64,000 nt of DNA from Paralichthys olivaceus (GCF_024713975.1 NC_091096.1:8132001-8196000); one strand, 5' to 3'. Counted from the first letter of the stretch, positions 48,710 through 61,434 are shown. Numbers and translations are program-made. The notes: generated by a model from the letters alone, not told the origin.

Positions 48710-51700
48710 CTAGAAAATGTCTCCAAATGACTTTTGGTTTCGGGAACTGTGCTCAGAACCTGAGTCATACTCAGTGTCAGGCCTGGAATATTGATCTGGT
48801 TTCTCTTCTCCACCTACACGAGGTTCTACTGAAGCTTTATTGAAGGTCACATCAAGTAGCCTGTTGTCGTACAAGGACCCCCGGACAGAGGATGAGGATC
48901 TGGGTGTGGTGGTGTCAGCTGCGGCACCAGGGGGAGCAGGCGGGGCGTAGCTTTCCTAAAAACAGAAATCGGCAGTGCCTTAATCCTGAAGTCATATTGT
49001 AACCCTGGTTCTCTGAGTAGGAACTTAGTCTTATCAAAAATCTAAATCCTCAGACTTGACCTAGATGTCAGGTTAGTCCTGTAGAAGCCAAGTAAGTGGT
49101 GCTATTAAACAATTCATCCAAAATCCACCAAAATGCAATATGAGTATGTGGACTTGTTGTCTCACATGGTCAGATTTACTCACTGGTCCTGTTTTTAAAG
49201 CTTCATGAAACTGAAACACTTTCAGGGGAAACATTTCCGAACACTGCATTGCATTTCTTTACCAAAGAGAAGGCATCAGTCTTTGCCTGAACATCCGGAA
49301 CATCCCGTCTGGACAGTGATGGTGCAGCATCCAAACGTGTTCCTAAAGTAGAGGAGAGCTGAGGTTGTCCCACAGGTTGGAAATCTGTCTTGTCGATTCC
49401 AGCAATCGAAGCGAGCTGACCAAGGCTATAAAAAAAGAAATTACATTCAATATTAAATTACATTTATATCCCTTAAGTTACACATGCATTTCATTCATAT
49501 ACTTAAAATAATCTGATATTGAAATATGAACAGTTAAAGTCAATAACTTCCCACCGAGGTGTCATATGCAGATTAATACTTGAAGATAAAATGATCTGGT
49601 GGAAAATAGTAAAAGCACTCAATGGCCTCCATAGCAACAAGCATCCTTGTATGAGGCGTATAAACCACCAATCACTCATACACTTATATTCCAGTATTAA
49701 GAAACAAGGCTCAAGAAATACAAGGATTTTCTGTTGCGTGGAATCATTAATCAGCCAATTCAATCAAAAATGGAGAAAGAAGTAAAATAGGAAGCTGCAG
49801 AGAACGTTTGTAAGCAAAATGAACAAAATTTAAGGCATCGCCTTAGTTCTGAAAGTTGTGTAGTTGTACAAAGACTTCCTTTAAACCACTGAGGCCCAGA
49901 ACCATGTGATACAGTCGCAGTCAAAAGTTAAACTGTGCACCCACCCAGCGTCCCTGAGGAGATCCAGGAAAGCATGGAACTTGCTAAATGAGCCCTCAAT
50001 ACTCTGGAGTACAGCCTCGTCTTCAAGAACACTGACGGCAGGGGGTGCAGATCTAGAGCCTGTGGCTGCAAGCACCTCTGACAGGGAGCGGTTGGCATCA
50101 CGAAGACGAGCATTCTCCAACTCATACTGAATACAAATAAGACAAAATAATAGTTTGGTTACAAAACAACATACAGATGATAAAAAAATCACCAGTACCG
50201 AAAAGTGTAATGAGAACATTAACCGGCATGAACTTTAAATATAAATCATCTCAACACATGATATCTTGATAAATACAGAAATAACATTAATCTTCAAACA
50301 TTATTAAAAATATTTGGATTATTTAAAACACAAAACAACTTTTGTTTCCATAAAAGGTCAAAACTTTGTCAATTCAAAGTGCAGGATACTCATCTGTACT
50401 AATCATTTTGAGTGTATTTATGAATTCGGTATTTTGTTTTTTGTAATTTGAAGATTTCTACCTCAGCTCCGATGATACATCTATAATTTACTGTGTACTC
50501 TGAGGTCTTAAAGGACATAAAACCCATTCAAATGAAATTTTGATCCCTCATTGATTACATCATCTAAACGTGCAGTCTGCATTATTAGGCTTTCAATCTT
50601 GAGTCCAAGCCCCAAATTTTTGAACAATGGAGCAAGAACATGTTATTTCCCTGCAGCGAATTTTTAAAAACAACATGAGCTGGACAAGGAGTACATCTGT
50701 GAAGTACACCACACTCACACGGACTGAAAAGAGCTTTAAACTAAGGGTGTCAATGTGTATTCTCTGCTTAATCAAACCTTTTTTAAAGAAAATCATTACC
50801 TCCAAGAGCCTCGACTTAGCTCTCCGTCCGGCTCTGCGCTCCTCTGCCAGACTCAGGCGACACTCTTTCAGCTCCATCTACAGGACATTAATAAAAACAC
50901 ACACACAGTATTTGAGATCCAGACATTTGCCATCACCAACTGTCACCATCACCGGTTTGGGATCGATGTTGTTGTGACTGACCTGTAAACGTTTAAACTG
51001 CCGTTCAGTGATCCTGTCCTGGAGATTTAAAGAAGATGGTCTCTGCTCCACTTCCACCACAACTTCTGCCTCTTCCTCTTCCTCCTCATCTTCCTCCTCC
51101 TCCTCTCCCTCTGAATTGGAATCCACAGTAACCTTCACAGTAGCTCCACCCTAAATAAACCCATGTATTTCAACAGATGAAGATTAAAGATATTGTGTGG
51201 GTTTCACTTACTGTCGGGTACAGGTCAAGAAAGCTTACCTGGAAGCTTTGGTCTGTCACAGTTCCCCCAGGAGGCAGACCTCTGCAACAGAGTCATCCAA
51301 CATAAAATGAGTCTTTGATTCATGAAGTGATATTACAGAAACCCCTGGAGGATTCTTTTAAATATAGGTGACAGCAAAATATAAAGATGTCTCAAATTTA
51401 AAGTTGGAAAACGCTTACTTTACTTTACACAACTAAATTAGTATGCCAACATCTCACCTCTGTCGTCCAGCTCGAGCAGCAGTACGCCAAGGAATGAAAC
51501 TCGAACGGGAATGAGGCTTCTGTGTCTGAGCAGCAGCTGAACTCTGTCCTCCAGGTGTTCCTTTAGAAGCAGCTGCACCAGAAAGAGAGCTGTGTGACTG
51601 AATGTTGAAGAACACAGACCTTTCTCTACAGGGAGTTATACTAGGAGTACTGACAACAAGCCTCTGTTGATGAACTACTGTAAAATCTTAAACGATCACC

Positions 51701-54152
51701 AAAAGTGAGATGGATGGATGGAAAAATCAAGTATAACCACAACACTATATCTTTTTATGAGTATGAGAGAAATAAAATATACTTATTTATTTTACTGGCT
51801 TTATTCTGTGGTCACTATCAATATAATATTTGTGGTAATTTTGTTTGACTAAAACTATATTGTTTGAAATATCATAAAATGTTTGTATTTTTTAAGGGAA
51901 ACAGGAAGCTCTTACATACATACCTATCCTAAATGTAGCTTTTCTTCTCACTGACTGTCTCTTTGGACCAGCAGCTTTCTGTGGCTCAGTGGTTGCAGGC
52001 TCGATCCAACAGTACTAAGATAAGAGGCAACACAAGCAAATATTAAACATGGTGTGTATGTAAATACACAACTCATAGAATTTGAACGTTTGTTGTTAAT
52101 AACAGTTTTAGGTGCAGACACTGACCTCTAGTGACTGTCCATTAGCGTTCATCAGTATTTTCTCTATTATAGTTTTAATGGGGACCTTGTCTGTAAAGGA
52201 AAGAAAAACATTTAGCAGATAGAAAAATGTTTTCCCCAGAGATTACTTTTGTTTGTTTTCAGAAATGTTTCTAAACACTTAAATTAAATACAGCATGATA
52301 GAGCCATTAGCGTCTTTTAGCATGAAAATACAACATATTCAAAATGTTGAGAATTAGTATGCAGTTGACACGGCTAAGTTAACAATGTGCTAGTGTCTAG
52401 AAGGTACAATGTTTATTACACCCACAATACAAAAGAACTGTGTGAACCACCCAACATATCAATAATTCATCAAACTGGCCACAGATCTACGCAGTGTGTG
52501 ACTTTGATTGAGAGCTTCTTACCAACTAAAGGGTTACTACGGATATCCAGTACACAAAGAGAAGAATTTGTTTTTAAGGCCTGCAGCAAACGATGAGCTC
52601 CTTCGTTGGACAGACCACATCTCTGTAGGTCCACGGCTGTTCAACAAGTCACAGAATAGAAGCAGAAAACCTGAGCAAACTTCTTGCAGAACAGCAACAA
52701 AAACAAAACACGTTCTCTTCTCTTTGCCTCAAACCATCACCTACTAACCTTTAACCCAGAGGTCCTCAGCCAATTCTTGTGCAAGAGCAGCAGCACCTCG
52801 GTCCCCAATCAAAGTGTTACAGTTGAGGGTGACTCGGCGGAGACCTCCCATTCCCTCGAAATGTGGCTGCCGATACCTCAAAGACTCCGCCCATGCAGTA
52901 CCATGCCTCTGCATTCCCTGATGCTGAGAAAAAACATTATTACAAATAGGGATTTTTTTTAAATACATGTCTTATTTGAAATAAGATTTATATTGTTTGA
53001 TTAATTACATGCTACTACATTATAAAATGTCCATACCACAATAAAAAAAGATTATGCCAGATCAAGAATTAAAAATGAAATACTACACCTTGATTATGTT
53101 GGCCATATGCTCTGCTCCTCTCCAGGTGAGATTGCATCCTGTAAAATCCACCGTCCTGATGCTGGATGAGTACTTAACACTTTGACAAATCACTGAAACA
53201 CGTGAAGAGGCCAGTTACAAAGATAAACCATCGCATACAGCGTAAACTTGAACTTTCTGAATGATGAAAGGAAATGATACTGTAAATAAACATACCCTCT
53301 AAGCCCTCATCAGATATTGGACAATTGGCGAGGGATAGATTTTCCAAGGAAATACTTTTTGCCAAACCCTGGAAAAGAACACACATGGCTGTTGGAATCA
53401 ACTTTAACCAAGATTCATTGTTTCCAAACACCCCCACATTCTCTGTAGTTTATGAAAATGATCTCATGATTCTGTGCCAGTTCTTCTTAATAAAATAAAA
53501 CAATAAAATAGTTTAAACTTCACTGTTTACAGTATAAATAATATCCTCAGTGTTTTCACCTTTGTCAATGTTATGAGGTCCCGCTCTCTCAGTGGAAGTC
53601 TGTTAAGATGCAGAGTCTTGAGGTTGGGTGACACAATCAGACACTCTCTAAGTGCTTTGCACAACTTTAATGTCATGTCCTTAGAGAGAATGGCTGGGAT
53701 CTTCTTCTTGAAGCTGGACTTATAGTACCTTCTATCTGAAATTGGTGATGATATGATTAATGTTTAGCAAAAAAAGTAGGAAGTCATTTAATTGAACTAA
53801 CATGTACAGGTTAACACTGTACGTAAATAAGAAGATATACACTACCTTTTCACTTTCAGTTGATGAAATAGGTTAATTTTGGGGCCTTACCTGCAGCTCC
53901 AGAACCCAGACTAGCTTGGTAAGTGCTGCTTACAGCAATGTGGTGCAGGTGTTTGTTGATGGAGATAGAGGCGAGAACGGGCGGCCAATCTGTCACTTTG
54001 AGCCTGTCTCCATTAAAGTCCAGCATCCCTTTGTCAAGGTTCATCTTGATAACCGGGAAAGGGACTGATTCCTGTCTGGCACAGACAAAGTCATAGTACG
54101 CCATAAAGTCCTGGGCCCCCTGCCGCCGAATCTGAGCACTGTCCTGAACCAT
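48710..54152 (-). CDS. cep78: Centrosomal protein of 78 kDa
   Basis: CEP78 is a centriole and ciliary-base protein; human loss-of-function variants cause cone-rod dystrophy with hearing loss. Minus-strand coding exons are 54152-53891, 53735-53560, 53368-53296, 53192-53089, 52923-52749, 52636-52523, 52190-52126, 52014-51924, 51572-51458, 51281-51239, 51150-50983, 50877-50800, 50126-49945, 49425-49263 and 48955-48710. All junctions are GT-AG, in phase, totalling 684 codons plus TAG (human about 690-720). The start is [16 protein letters not shown]. Residues ~88-323 hold leucine-rich repeats with [40 protein letters not shown] and [25 protein letters not shown] is conserved. An acidic run precedes a coiled coil (~445-512), then [15 protein letters not shown]. 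The stop follows SFGDIF. Confidence 0.97.
49945..50126 (-). CDS. cep78: CEP78 exon 13 (coding), conserved [12 protein letters not shown] block
   Basis: Encodes [19 protein letters not shown], then a Ser/Ala-rich spacer and [15 protein letters not shown], the most conserved C-terminal block of CEP78. The donor GG|gtgggt is weaker than its neighbours but is fixed by the protein match and by the next exon starting [12 protein letters not shown]. Confidence 0.93.
50127..50799 (-). other. CEP78 intron between coding exons 12 and 13
   Basis: AT-rich intron of 673 bases without recognised features. Other CEP78 introns longer than 300 bases are 48956-49262, 49426-49944, 51573-51923, 52191-52522 and 54160-54972; none shows an extra exon. 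Confidence 0.85.
50983..51150 (-). CDS. cep78: CEP78 exon 11 (coding), acidic run before the coiled coil
   Basis: Encodes residues 407-462. Residues 422-433 are Glu except Asp427, made from GAG/GAA codons, so the DNA is a coding purine tract. The following [15 protein letters not shown] starts the coiled coil. Phase 0 on both sides. The acidic run looks expanded compared with the human protein as I recall it. Confidence 0.93.
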
Positions 54153-54972
54153 CTTTGATCTAGGAAGACAAATATTTGAAGTGATTTAAAAGACTAATTA
54201 CACAATCTCCACATGTTTTATTTTACACAGTAAATGGCTGTCTTTACATAATCAAATATTGCAACATGTGACATACGTTGTATTTTCAACATGCATATAA
54301 ACCAACCAGCCACAACATTAAAACTGCTTTTACTACTAGTCTATTGTTTTATTGCTGTGGCTGATCTGTGTATTTGTATTTGTCCAGTCTAACTCTTGCT
54401 CACTTAATACTTATTCATTTATAATGTTTTAATTTGTTAGACGGTGGTTATGATGGTGTGTATTTCATCATCAGGGAAGAGGATCAGATCCACTAAGTTT
54501 TAATCATTACTTCTTTATATTTGATCTAATCAGTGCATGTGCAACAGTATGGATCCCAAACAAAACTCTTAGTTTTTATAATAACTTCTTTTTATCAGAT
54601 CAGTCACGGGGAGATTATTGTAGTTTTTCATTGAAATCATTTGATTACATCCTCGAGGTTTGTTACTATTACGAGTAAATAAAAGCCTCTCGACTCAGTG
54701 TTTCTTCGCGAAATAAAAACGAGACTTCGAAACACTTGAGCATGAATTAAAAGCTGAAATATTAAGTTTGTTCGTAATTTAGTTCTAAACTAAGTTGAAA
54801 GTTCTCACAGCACTTTGACTGCACAGTGTTTACTGTTCTTGAGCTAGCGGCGTTAGCAAGCTAATCGCCTAGCGACCGTTGGTGGTGACGGACAGTGGTT
54901 CTGTGAATGAGTCTGACAGCGCTGTGTTTCCATATTAACAACATTTCACCAGACTCAAACTACATCATTTAC

Positions 54973-55100
54973 CTTCCACACGGAGCCGGAGCCTCTGTCT
55001 CCGTGGCTCAGCGTCCATTAACCACCGGGACAGCGTCACGGCTTGTTGTTGTTGACGACGCGAAGCATCGAGCGATCAAAAGTGGCGCTGGAGAGTCAGA
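54973..55100 (-). other. Likely non-coding first exon of CEP78
   Basis: The coding exon has an acceptor (cttcctag|ATCAAAG) seven bases before the ATG, so at least one upstream exon is needed. On the minus strand, a good donor (GTGGAAG|gtaaat) at 54973/54972 ends a G/C-rich, CpG-containing stretch that fits a promoter-proximal 5' exon. The upstream limit is a guess. Confidence 0.5.
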
Positions 55101-56060
55101 GCGGAGGGTCTTCCTCGCTGCGGGATCTGCGGCTCCACCCACAGCTCTGCCGCCACCTACCGGAGAGGAGGCACACACGCGCGCTTTCCCTGACAATCAG
55201 TAGATCACAGGGCCCTTCAGGGGTCACAGGGGGGCCCTGGCAAAAAGGTGGATGATTTACTTTCACAATAACTTCATCCATACGTAGCACAGTGATAATA
55301 GTTGACTATTATGGTCCTGAATATCACACACTTCCTGTAATAAAACAAAAATCTTGTCGAACGGGGGTCCATGGTCTAGTTAAGGGGTATTTATATTGAT
55401 CCGTTTTTTTTCTGATTAACAGCCTGAGAATAGAGAAATTGGAAAGTGTTCAAATTTGAAGAGCTGGCAGCAAAAGTTGGGGATTTTTGGGGATATCTAG
55501 TGAACATGAGGCTTTTCGAGATCCCTGGGCACTTGTTTTGATCAGTTGGTAATTGAACCAACTAAATCTAAACGGTATATTGTGTTTTACAAAGACCACA
55601 CATTTAAAATAATTTATTTCTACATTTTATAACATTATATCAACTTGTAAAAAGTAAACTTGGCTTTAAAATCAAATATTTAAAAAAAAACAACTGCACT
55701 GTTTAAATTAACAATATCAACCCACAAAACTATGAAAGGTCCCAAATCAAAGTACACTCAGGCCTCAAATAGGTCAAAGATGTAAAGTTGAGTAAACCAC
55801 AGCATTTCTGGAAATTTCAACAGTGAGTGAAAAACTATATAAAGAAATACTTTGCTTGTGGAACTGAATTCATTTGCACATGAACACGAAAAAAAAGAAA
55901 TGTTTTAAATACAACGTGAAGTAGTGTAGATGAATCACACTATAAGTAACACATACAATTCAACCAGATCTCTTCTAATTGAATCAGATCATAGACTGTA
56001 TATAAAGAATCAGATGGATAAACTCTGACAAATCTCGCAACTCTAAATACGTGCGATGTC
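55101..56060. promoter_or_regulatory. Divergent CEP78/UBOX5 promoter region
   Basis: About 1 kb separates the presumed first exons of two head-to-head genes. The CEP78 side is CpG-containing and G/C-rich; the UBOX5 side is AT-rich. A 'catagactgtatataaagaa' phrase near 55990 looks like the start of an interspersed repeat, not a functional TATA box. Shared regulation is possible but not shown. Confidence 0.4.
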
Positions 56061-56160
56061 CCATTGCGGCTTCCGTTGATGCTAGCAAGTAGCTAGCTGT
56101 TGTTAGCTACTTTCTACAGTTAATCACAGGAGCCGAATAAAGAGTCAACAACAAGGCAAA
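56061..56160 (+). other. Likely non-coding first exon of UBOX5
   Basis: The coding exon has an acceptor (ttcacag|GCCGG at 57342/57343) eight bases before its ATG, so an upstream exon is needed. A near-consensus donor, AAA|gtaagt, occurs at 56160/56161 after 'agtcaacaacaaggc'. The start of the exon is not defined. Confidence 0.45.
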
Positions 56161-57342
56161 GTAAGTTTAGTCAACTGCCTCCGAGAGGTCCTGGGTTAAT
56201 ATTAGAGATGTAACCGTGTCAGGCTGGATCATGTTGAGTTTGTATCGTATCTACAGTTCAGGTTAGCTGAGGAAACACGGTGGAGTTGGTCAGGGTTTGG
56301 ATGTGAAGCAGAAAAACAATCATGTTTTGGGGTAAAGTGAAAATCAGCGGTGTTCGTCTGTAGATTTTAACCATCAGTCGTTTTGAGCCACTGAATGTGA
56401 TGAAAGCAACAATAACCCTGAACAGTACAATAACGTCTTTATTTTCAATTACTGCCTCGATTAGCTTTACTCCTCATCAACATCCCAGGATCTGAAGTAT
56501 CCACTTCACTGTCAGATATAATGAGCAGCAGATCATCACGACACTGAGAAGCTGCAACTAGCTAATGTTTGCAAAATGTATTTAATGAATCTCAGCTTGA
56601 AACGTTGCTGAGAAGATGAATTCATTATCTGACTCGTTGCTGATTCATTTGATCGGTTGACTAATTTACTTTACTTTAATAAGCTAAATGTTATTATTCT
56701 CTCTCATTATTATTTTTGTTTTATCACATATGAAGTTTAGCACTACACGCTACCAATCCCAGCTGTGGAGGCACTGTCTCTGTTTTATATTAATATTTTA
56801 GATTTCAATTCTTTGTGCTTTCGTATGTACTTGAATCCATGTGTGACCCTGAATCAACTTATAAATATAGAATATCAGATTTTAGTATAAATAGTTTCTA
56901 AGATCCTAAAAACAGCAAGATATATATAAGATATATATATAAGGCACAGCACATCCTGACATTTGGAAACTTGTAACAGAATATTTGGCCTTTGTGTTTG
57001 TTGATTGTTTATCTTATCAGTTATCTTAATAAACTTAAATGTGATACTTTTATTTTGAAACATAAAAAATAAGGTTTCAGGAGATTAGGACTACTGAACT
57101 TGAAACATGCTGACTCGCATTTTTAATGACATTTCACCAATGTGTCTGAGTACAACATGAACTGACCTCCATGAACTGGCAATTGAAAATTGTGAATGAC
57201 AGGGTGGGGGTGTCAGTGAGTATGTGAAGGTCATTTTGTAATGTAACATGAGTTGTATTCATTGACTCATTCTGCCTTGAACTGACATCAGTGAAGTAAG
57301 GGATCTTCTATACTGCTCTAAAATCAGTTCTTCTCTTCACAG
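56161..57342 (+). other. UBOX5 intron 1
   Basis: 1.2 kb of AT-rich sequence with short TATA runs near 56.92-56.94 kb. No exon or recognised repeat. UBOX5 intron 2 (57405-58230) and intron 3 (58333-58833) are similarly plain. Confidence 0.7.
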
Positions 57343-57350
57343 GCCGGACG

Positions 57351-60300
57351 ATGGTTTTGAATCTGTGTCAGCCGCACTTTTACACAACAGTTCATTGTAA
57401 CAAGGTGCGGCACATTTCATGCATCCATCTTGATGTAACTATAACCTTCTGAAGTCATTTATTTATTAAAGAAGTTTTGAGTATAAAACTGCTGCAGCAC
57501 CCGGGTGACATGTTACTATTGCTTACAATAACATGGCACAAAAAAACAAACTCAAACTTTAATTTCTGTGCTGCACAGTTTTGCTGTTTTCTGAGAATAG
57601 CTCTCATGTGTGTCTGATGCGTGTTGAGACAAAAGGGAAGAATCAAGGTGTATGGACACAAGGATGGGGGTGGAGGAGGAAGATGTGAAAATAAAGAAGA
57701 GGGACAAAGTGGTGTGTGGGAGACTGATTCACAACTGACCTTGTTGGGTTCTTTTTACTGAACATTTCTCAGTTTCTCATGGCTGTATTGCCTCCCCAGC
57801 TTTGATGGAAAAATGTTCTTTCACTCATTCAAGTGATCTTGAATAATATTCATCATCTGTCATATTGCTCCCTCTCCTTCCACATGATGTTTTATAGTTT
57901 TCTGTTGCACATGATATATATTTTATTGTGTGAGTTTGATGTGCCGCTCTCAGTCACATTGCCAACGTGACAAGCCTGGGAAAGTTTTTCACAATTGGTG
58001 ATGTTATTCATGACATATTAACAACTTGCCTTATCACTTATAATTAACATTGTAACAAACACATTAAATTGGACAGACCTGAAGTTTGTCATGTTTTACA
58101 CGAGACAAATCTGCACCTTATGTCTTAAAATGATGTCCACCATTCTGAGCAGGGGAGGTGTGTTTGCTTTACATGTCATTTTGGGTTGTTTAAACAAACA
58201 ATTCTATGAATCCTTATTTTTCAACTACAGCTATGTGCAGACGGCTATGATGTGTCAAACCTCGTGTCAGCTGACCCTGCTCTCCGGAGGCGGGGCTTCA
58301 AGCTGGAGTACTTTCTACGTCCACCTCTGCAGGTAAGATGAATATGTTGCACTGTGGTAGTTTACCTGCTTTGAATTATAAAAGAAGATTGAAACCTCTC
58401 ATTTTTCTGTAGCTTCATATTTACCATACAGAGTGAATAAAGTGATCATTACCTCTCAACTATCAGGATAAAAACCTGTGACAGATTCATCTGGCGACTG
58501 ACTTCCTTTTGATTTGAGCAATTCAATCCTTGATAAGGGAATTTGGGAAAGTGCTAAGTGTCTACAGCGAATTTTTCCTTTAATGCCAAATATTAAGAAG
58601 GCAATAATCTTTGTTGTTGATATCAAGCAATGTTTCTTTCTCACAGAGGGGGGCTACACTCAATCTCTTTTCAGACATGAACTCTGGAAAATGTCTGGAC
58701 AATTGGGTCTGGCGGGATGTCAGTTCAGTGCATGTCTGAAAGAAGCTTGATTGGCAGTAATATTGAGAAATGAATGGCACTGCAGTCAGCATTCATCACT
58801 GCTATTTATAAATTGTTTTCTTTGTCTTCTCAGGTGACACTGAAGTTTGGCTTCCAGGTGGAGCTATGCAGGGTGGATGTGGAGCTGTGGCCCTGGGGCA
58901 TGGACAGAGGACAGGCCAGCAAGAGACTGGAGATCAGCACCAGCTCTGATCCGCTACCTTCTCACAAATTGAATCAAGGACACAAACAGGTTCAGCAAAA
59001 AAAACAAATACAGATGCAGGTTAAGGACCAAAACAAACAGTATAAAAACAAAGTGTGTGACAGTAAATCTCACCATAGTAATGGACACCAGTGGACTCTT
59101 CAGGCCAAACAGTGGGGGGGAGAGACTGAAGGTGGGCATTCATACAAGCAGCAGATTGCCAAAGATCAGGCTCAAACAAACGCAGACTCCGGCCAACCTG
59201 AGGCAGAGTTTAAACTGGTGGGTCGATGTGAACTTCGAGACGAAACCCGAGTCTGTTTTTCACATTCAAATTTTCGCCCCCAGCCCCTGTTTCCCTCCGC
59301 ACCTCCGTCGCAGCCCACAAACTGTCGACAGGAGGAGCTATGGAGCAGGGGTGTGCTTTCGTTGGGCGCCGTGACGCAGCTTCGAGTGACCATGCCGTTT
59401 GGCGGGTCCGCGTCAGCTCTGGGGTTCAAGGCTTTGTCTGTGTGGGGACAGCCTGCTCGCTGCTGCCCTCCAGAGGAAGTGGAGAAGATTAAAACGGTCC
59501 ACGAGGCCAGTGAAAGACGACTGCCGCAGCCTTTGTTTTTTACCTCCTCTGTCAGACCAGCCAGTCAACCACAGCAAGCAGCCACACCTGTGAGGTATAT
59601 ATGAATTATTCCGTTTATCTGTTTAATCAGTGTTAAGCTTAAAAAGCGCTATACAAATCAATGTATTTCTTTCTTTTTGCATAAAAATGAAGCTCAAAAT
59701 AACAAGATATCAGTTTTCTTACAGTTTGATAACCGCCTGTTGTCTTTTTGTCTGACTCCAGCAATCCATCCATCCCAGAAGAGTTCCTTGATCCTTTAAC
59801 CCAGGAGGTAATGATGCTGCCGATGCTGCTGCCAAGCGGTGTATCGGTGGACAGCACCACTCTGGAGGAGTGCCAGAAGAGGGAAGCCACTTGGGGTCGC
59901 CCCCCGAACGACCCCTTCACCGGGGTCCCGTTCACTTCAACCTCAAAGCCTCTTCCCAATCCCCAGCTAAAAATACGCATCGACCACTTCTTACTGCAGA
60001 GAGGGGGGGTTGGGAGGGATGGGATGTTGGGGAGACAAGGGGAAGGAAAGAATCCACAAGCCTCGAGACTTATAACCTCTAGAGAAGACGGACAATCCCA
60101 CAGTACTTCATTTCTCAGTAAAAGCTCAATAAACAGTACTGTTAGAAGCTCTAAGAGGACTATTCAGGTAGAAGATGCTGGATTAGGACAATCATCAGAT
60201 CATGGAAGTCTACGGATTAACTCTCAGCCTATTGCTCTAGAAAATAAATCAGAGTTGGATCAAAAAAAGAAACGATATCTAAATTCTGGAAGAGATTCAG

Positions 60301-61348
60301 TAGAAGAGTTTGATGAGAAGCAACTACGACCTCAAACAAAAAGACCGAGACATGATGCACTTTCAGGTGAGTGTGATTGTTTGTAAGCGTAAGATCCTAA
60401 AACACGTTTGTATAGTTTTCTGTGTTTTAACTATTTTCCTGCTGACTTGTCCTTTATGTCGATGTTTGCCCCGGCACCACCCCCACCTCAGTCCCCTCCT
60501 GCAGCTCCCATGAGCAGCGTTTGTCCGCTAGCCTGGACGAGGCCCTCTTCTCCGCCCTGCAGGGCCGACCTTCCTTCACCTCAAACTTGCCCCAGCAAAG
60601 ACGTGAAACTCGTGACAGTGAAGCACTGAACACCACGCAGCAGAGTCCGAGTTCAGACATTCCAAACACCGGCACAGGTAGGATAAGTAAAGATCGACTC
60701 ATGTTTTGGATTTTAAAAACATTTCATGATTTTCTATATGAACTGTATTTCCCTCTGTGGCTTTAAAAGGTTTGTGGTTTATGAAGCGGCAACAAGGAAG
60801 CATCCAAACTTTCCTACGCTGCTTTCAGACATGTACTGAAGTCTGGACATTTTCCTGAGATTTTCTGGATGGCTGTATTTGAGTATCCCTGAGTCAGTTG
60901 CTCCAGACCTTTCCAGAAGTTTTTCTGAAGGACAAGAAGGTTAAATCTAATCTGAATACCATGTTTCTGCTTTTTGCCTTGCAAAAGATCTAAGTTGATT
61001 ACCATGATGACTTTTCAGAGCTGTGACGTTCGTCCTTATAGTTCAACAAAATACTCTGCAGTTTTTTAACATCTGATTAGCCTTCACACACACTGATTGT
61101 TGATTTCCTCTCATATTTTCTTGCCAGGTGAGAAGACCTGCTCTGCGTGTTCCTGTTCAGTCTCTGTTTACTCCACTTCTGCGTCTTCCATCTACCGTCT
61201 GACCTGCGGTCATTTGCTCTGCCGTGCCTGCGTGCAGAGGCGATCACACATTCCAAACTCTGTCACTACAGTAACATCCAATCACGTCTTGTGTCCCACC
61301 TGCCAAAGCACTACCCCACGCAGCGACATCATACGTGTGCATCACTGA
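57351..61348 (+). CDS. ubox5: U-box domain-containing protein 5 (RING finger protein 37), E3 ubiquitin ligase
   Basis: UBOX5/RNF37 is a mainly nuclear U-box ubiquitin ligase that works with UBE2-type conjugating enzymes. Coding exons are 57351-57404, 58231-58332, 58834-59594, 59762-60366, 60492-60677 and 61128-61348 (TGA). They are in phase and give 642 codons. The start MVLNLCQPHFYTTVHCNK matches the human N terminus. The N-terminal domain (~1-262) has CADGYDVSNLVSAD, VELCRVDVEL and LSVWGQPARCC. The U-box is at ~311-388 (PEEFLDPLTQEVM, MLLPSGVSVD, ATWGRPPNDPFTG). The C-terminal RING (574-628) has Cys574, Cys577, Cys596, His598, Cys601, Cys604, Cys625 and Cys628. Human UBOX5 is 541 aa; much of the extra length is a Gln/Lys-rich insertion at ~95-172 and a longer linker after the U-box. 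A short intron separates exon 4, which holds no frameshift. Confidence 0.97.
58834..59594 (+). CDS. ubox5: UBOX5 coding exon 3, N-terminal domain with polar insertion
   Basis: Residues 53-305. Conserved strands at 53-90 and 176-260 flank a stretch rich in Gln, Lys, His and Asn (KQVQQKKQIQMQVKDQNKQ region) that has no counterpart in the human protein as I recall it. The exon stays open and in phase across the insertion. The acceptor is ttctcag|GTGACA and the donor is GTGAG|gtatat. Confidence 0.95.
59762..60366 (+). CDS. ubox5: UBOX5 coding exon 4, U-box domain
   Basis: Encodes the full U-box, from IPEEFLDPLTQEV to LKIRIDHFLLQRG, with the buried hydrophobic and Pro residues of the family present. 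A long Ser/Lys-rich segment follows, ending KKRYLNSGR and KRPRHDALS, which contains likely basic nuclear-localisation clusters. Confidence 0.96.
61128..61348 (+). CDS. ubox5: UBOX5 last exon, RING-type zinc finger
   Basis: Encodes a complete C3HC4 pattern: CSAC, LTCGHLLCRACV and LCPTC, ending SDIIRVHH. All eight zinc ligands are intact. The human protein ends in the similar QDVLRVHF, which supports this as the true C terminus. Confidence 0.96.
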
Positions 61349-61434
61349 AAGAAAGGTGAAGCTGTGCCTTCAAAGCCTGTGAACAAACCAGGATTTGTTT
61401 TGTGACTGTGTTGAACTCGCAGTGAAGGAAAAAC

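Noticed and set aside
48415..48813. 132-codon minus-strand open frame overlapping the end of CEP78
   Set aside because: It is in a different frame from the last CEP78 exon, which joins in phase to the preceding exon and stops at 48710; the conflicting frame is a shadow.
58774..58833. ATG-initiated extension upstream of UBOX5 coding exon 3
   Set aside because: It reads through the intron and its ttctcag acceptor; the true N terminus (MVLNLCQPHF) is in the exon at 57351.
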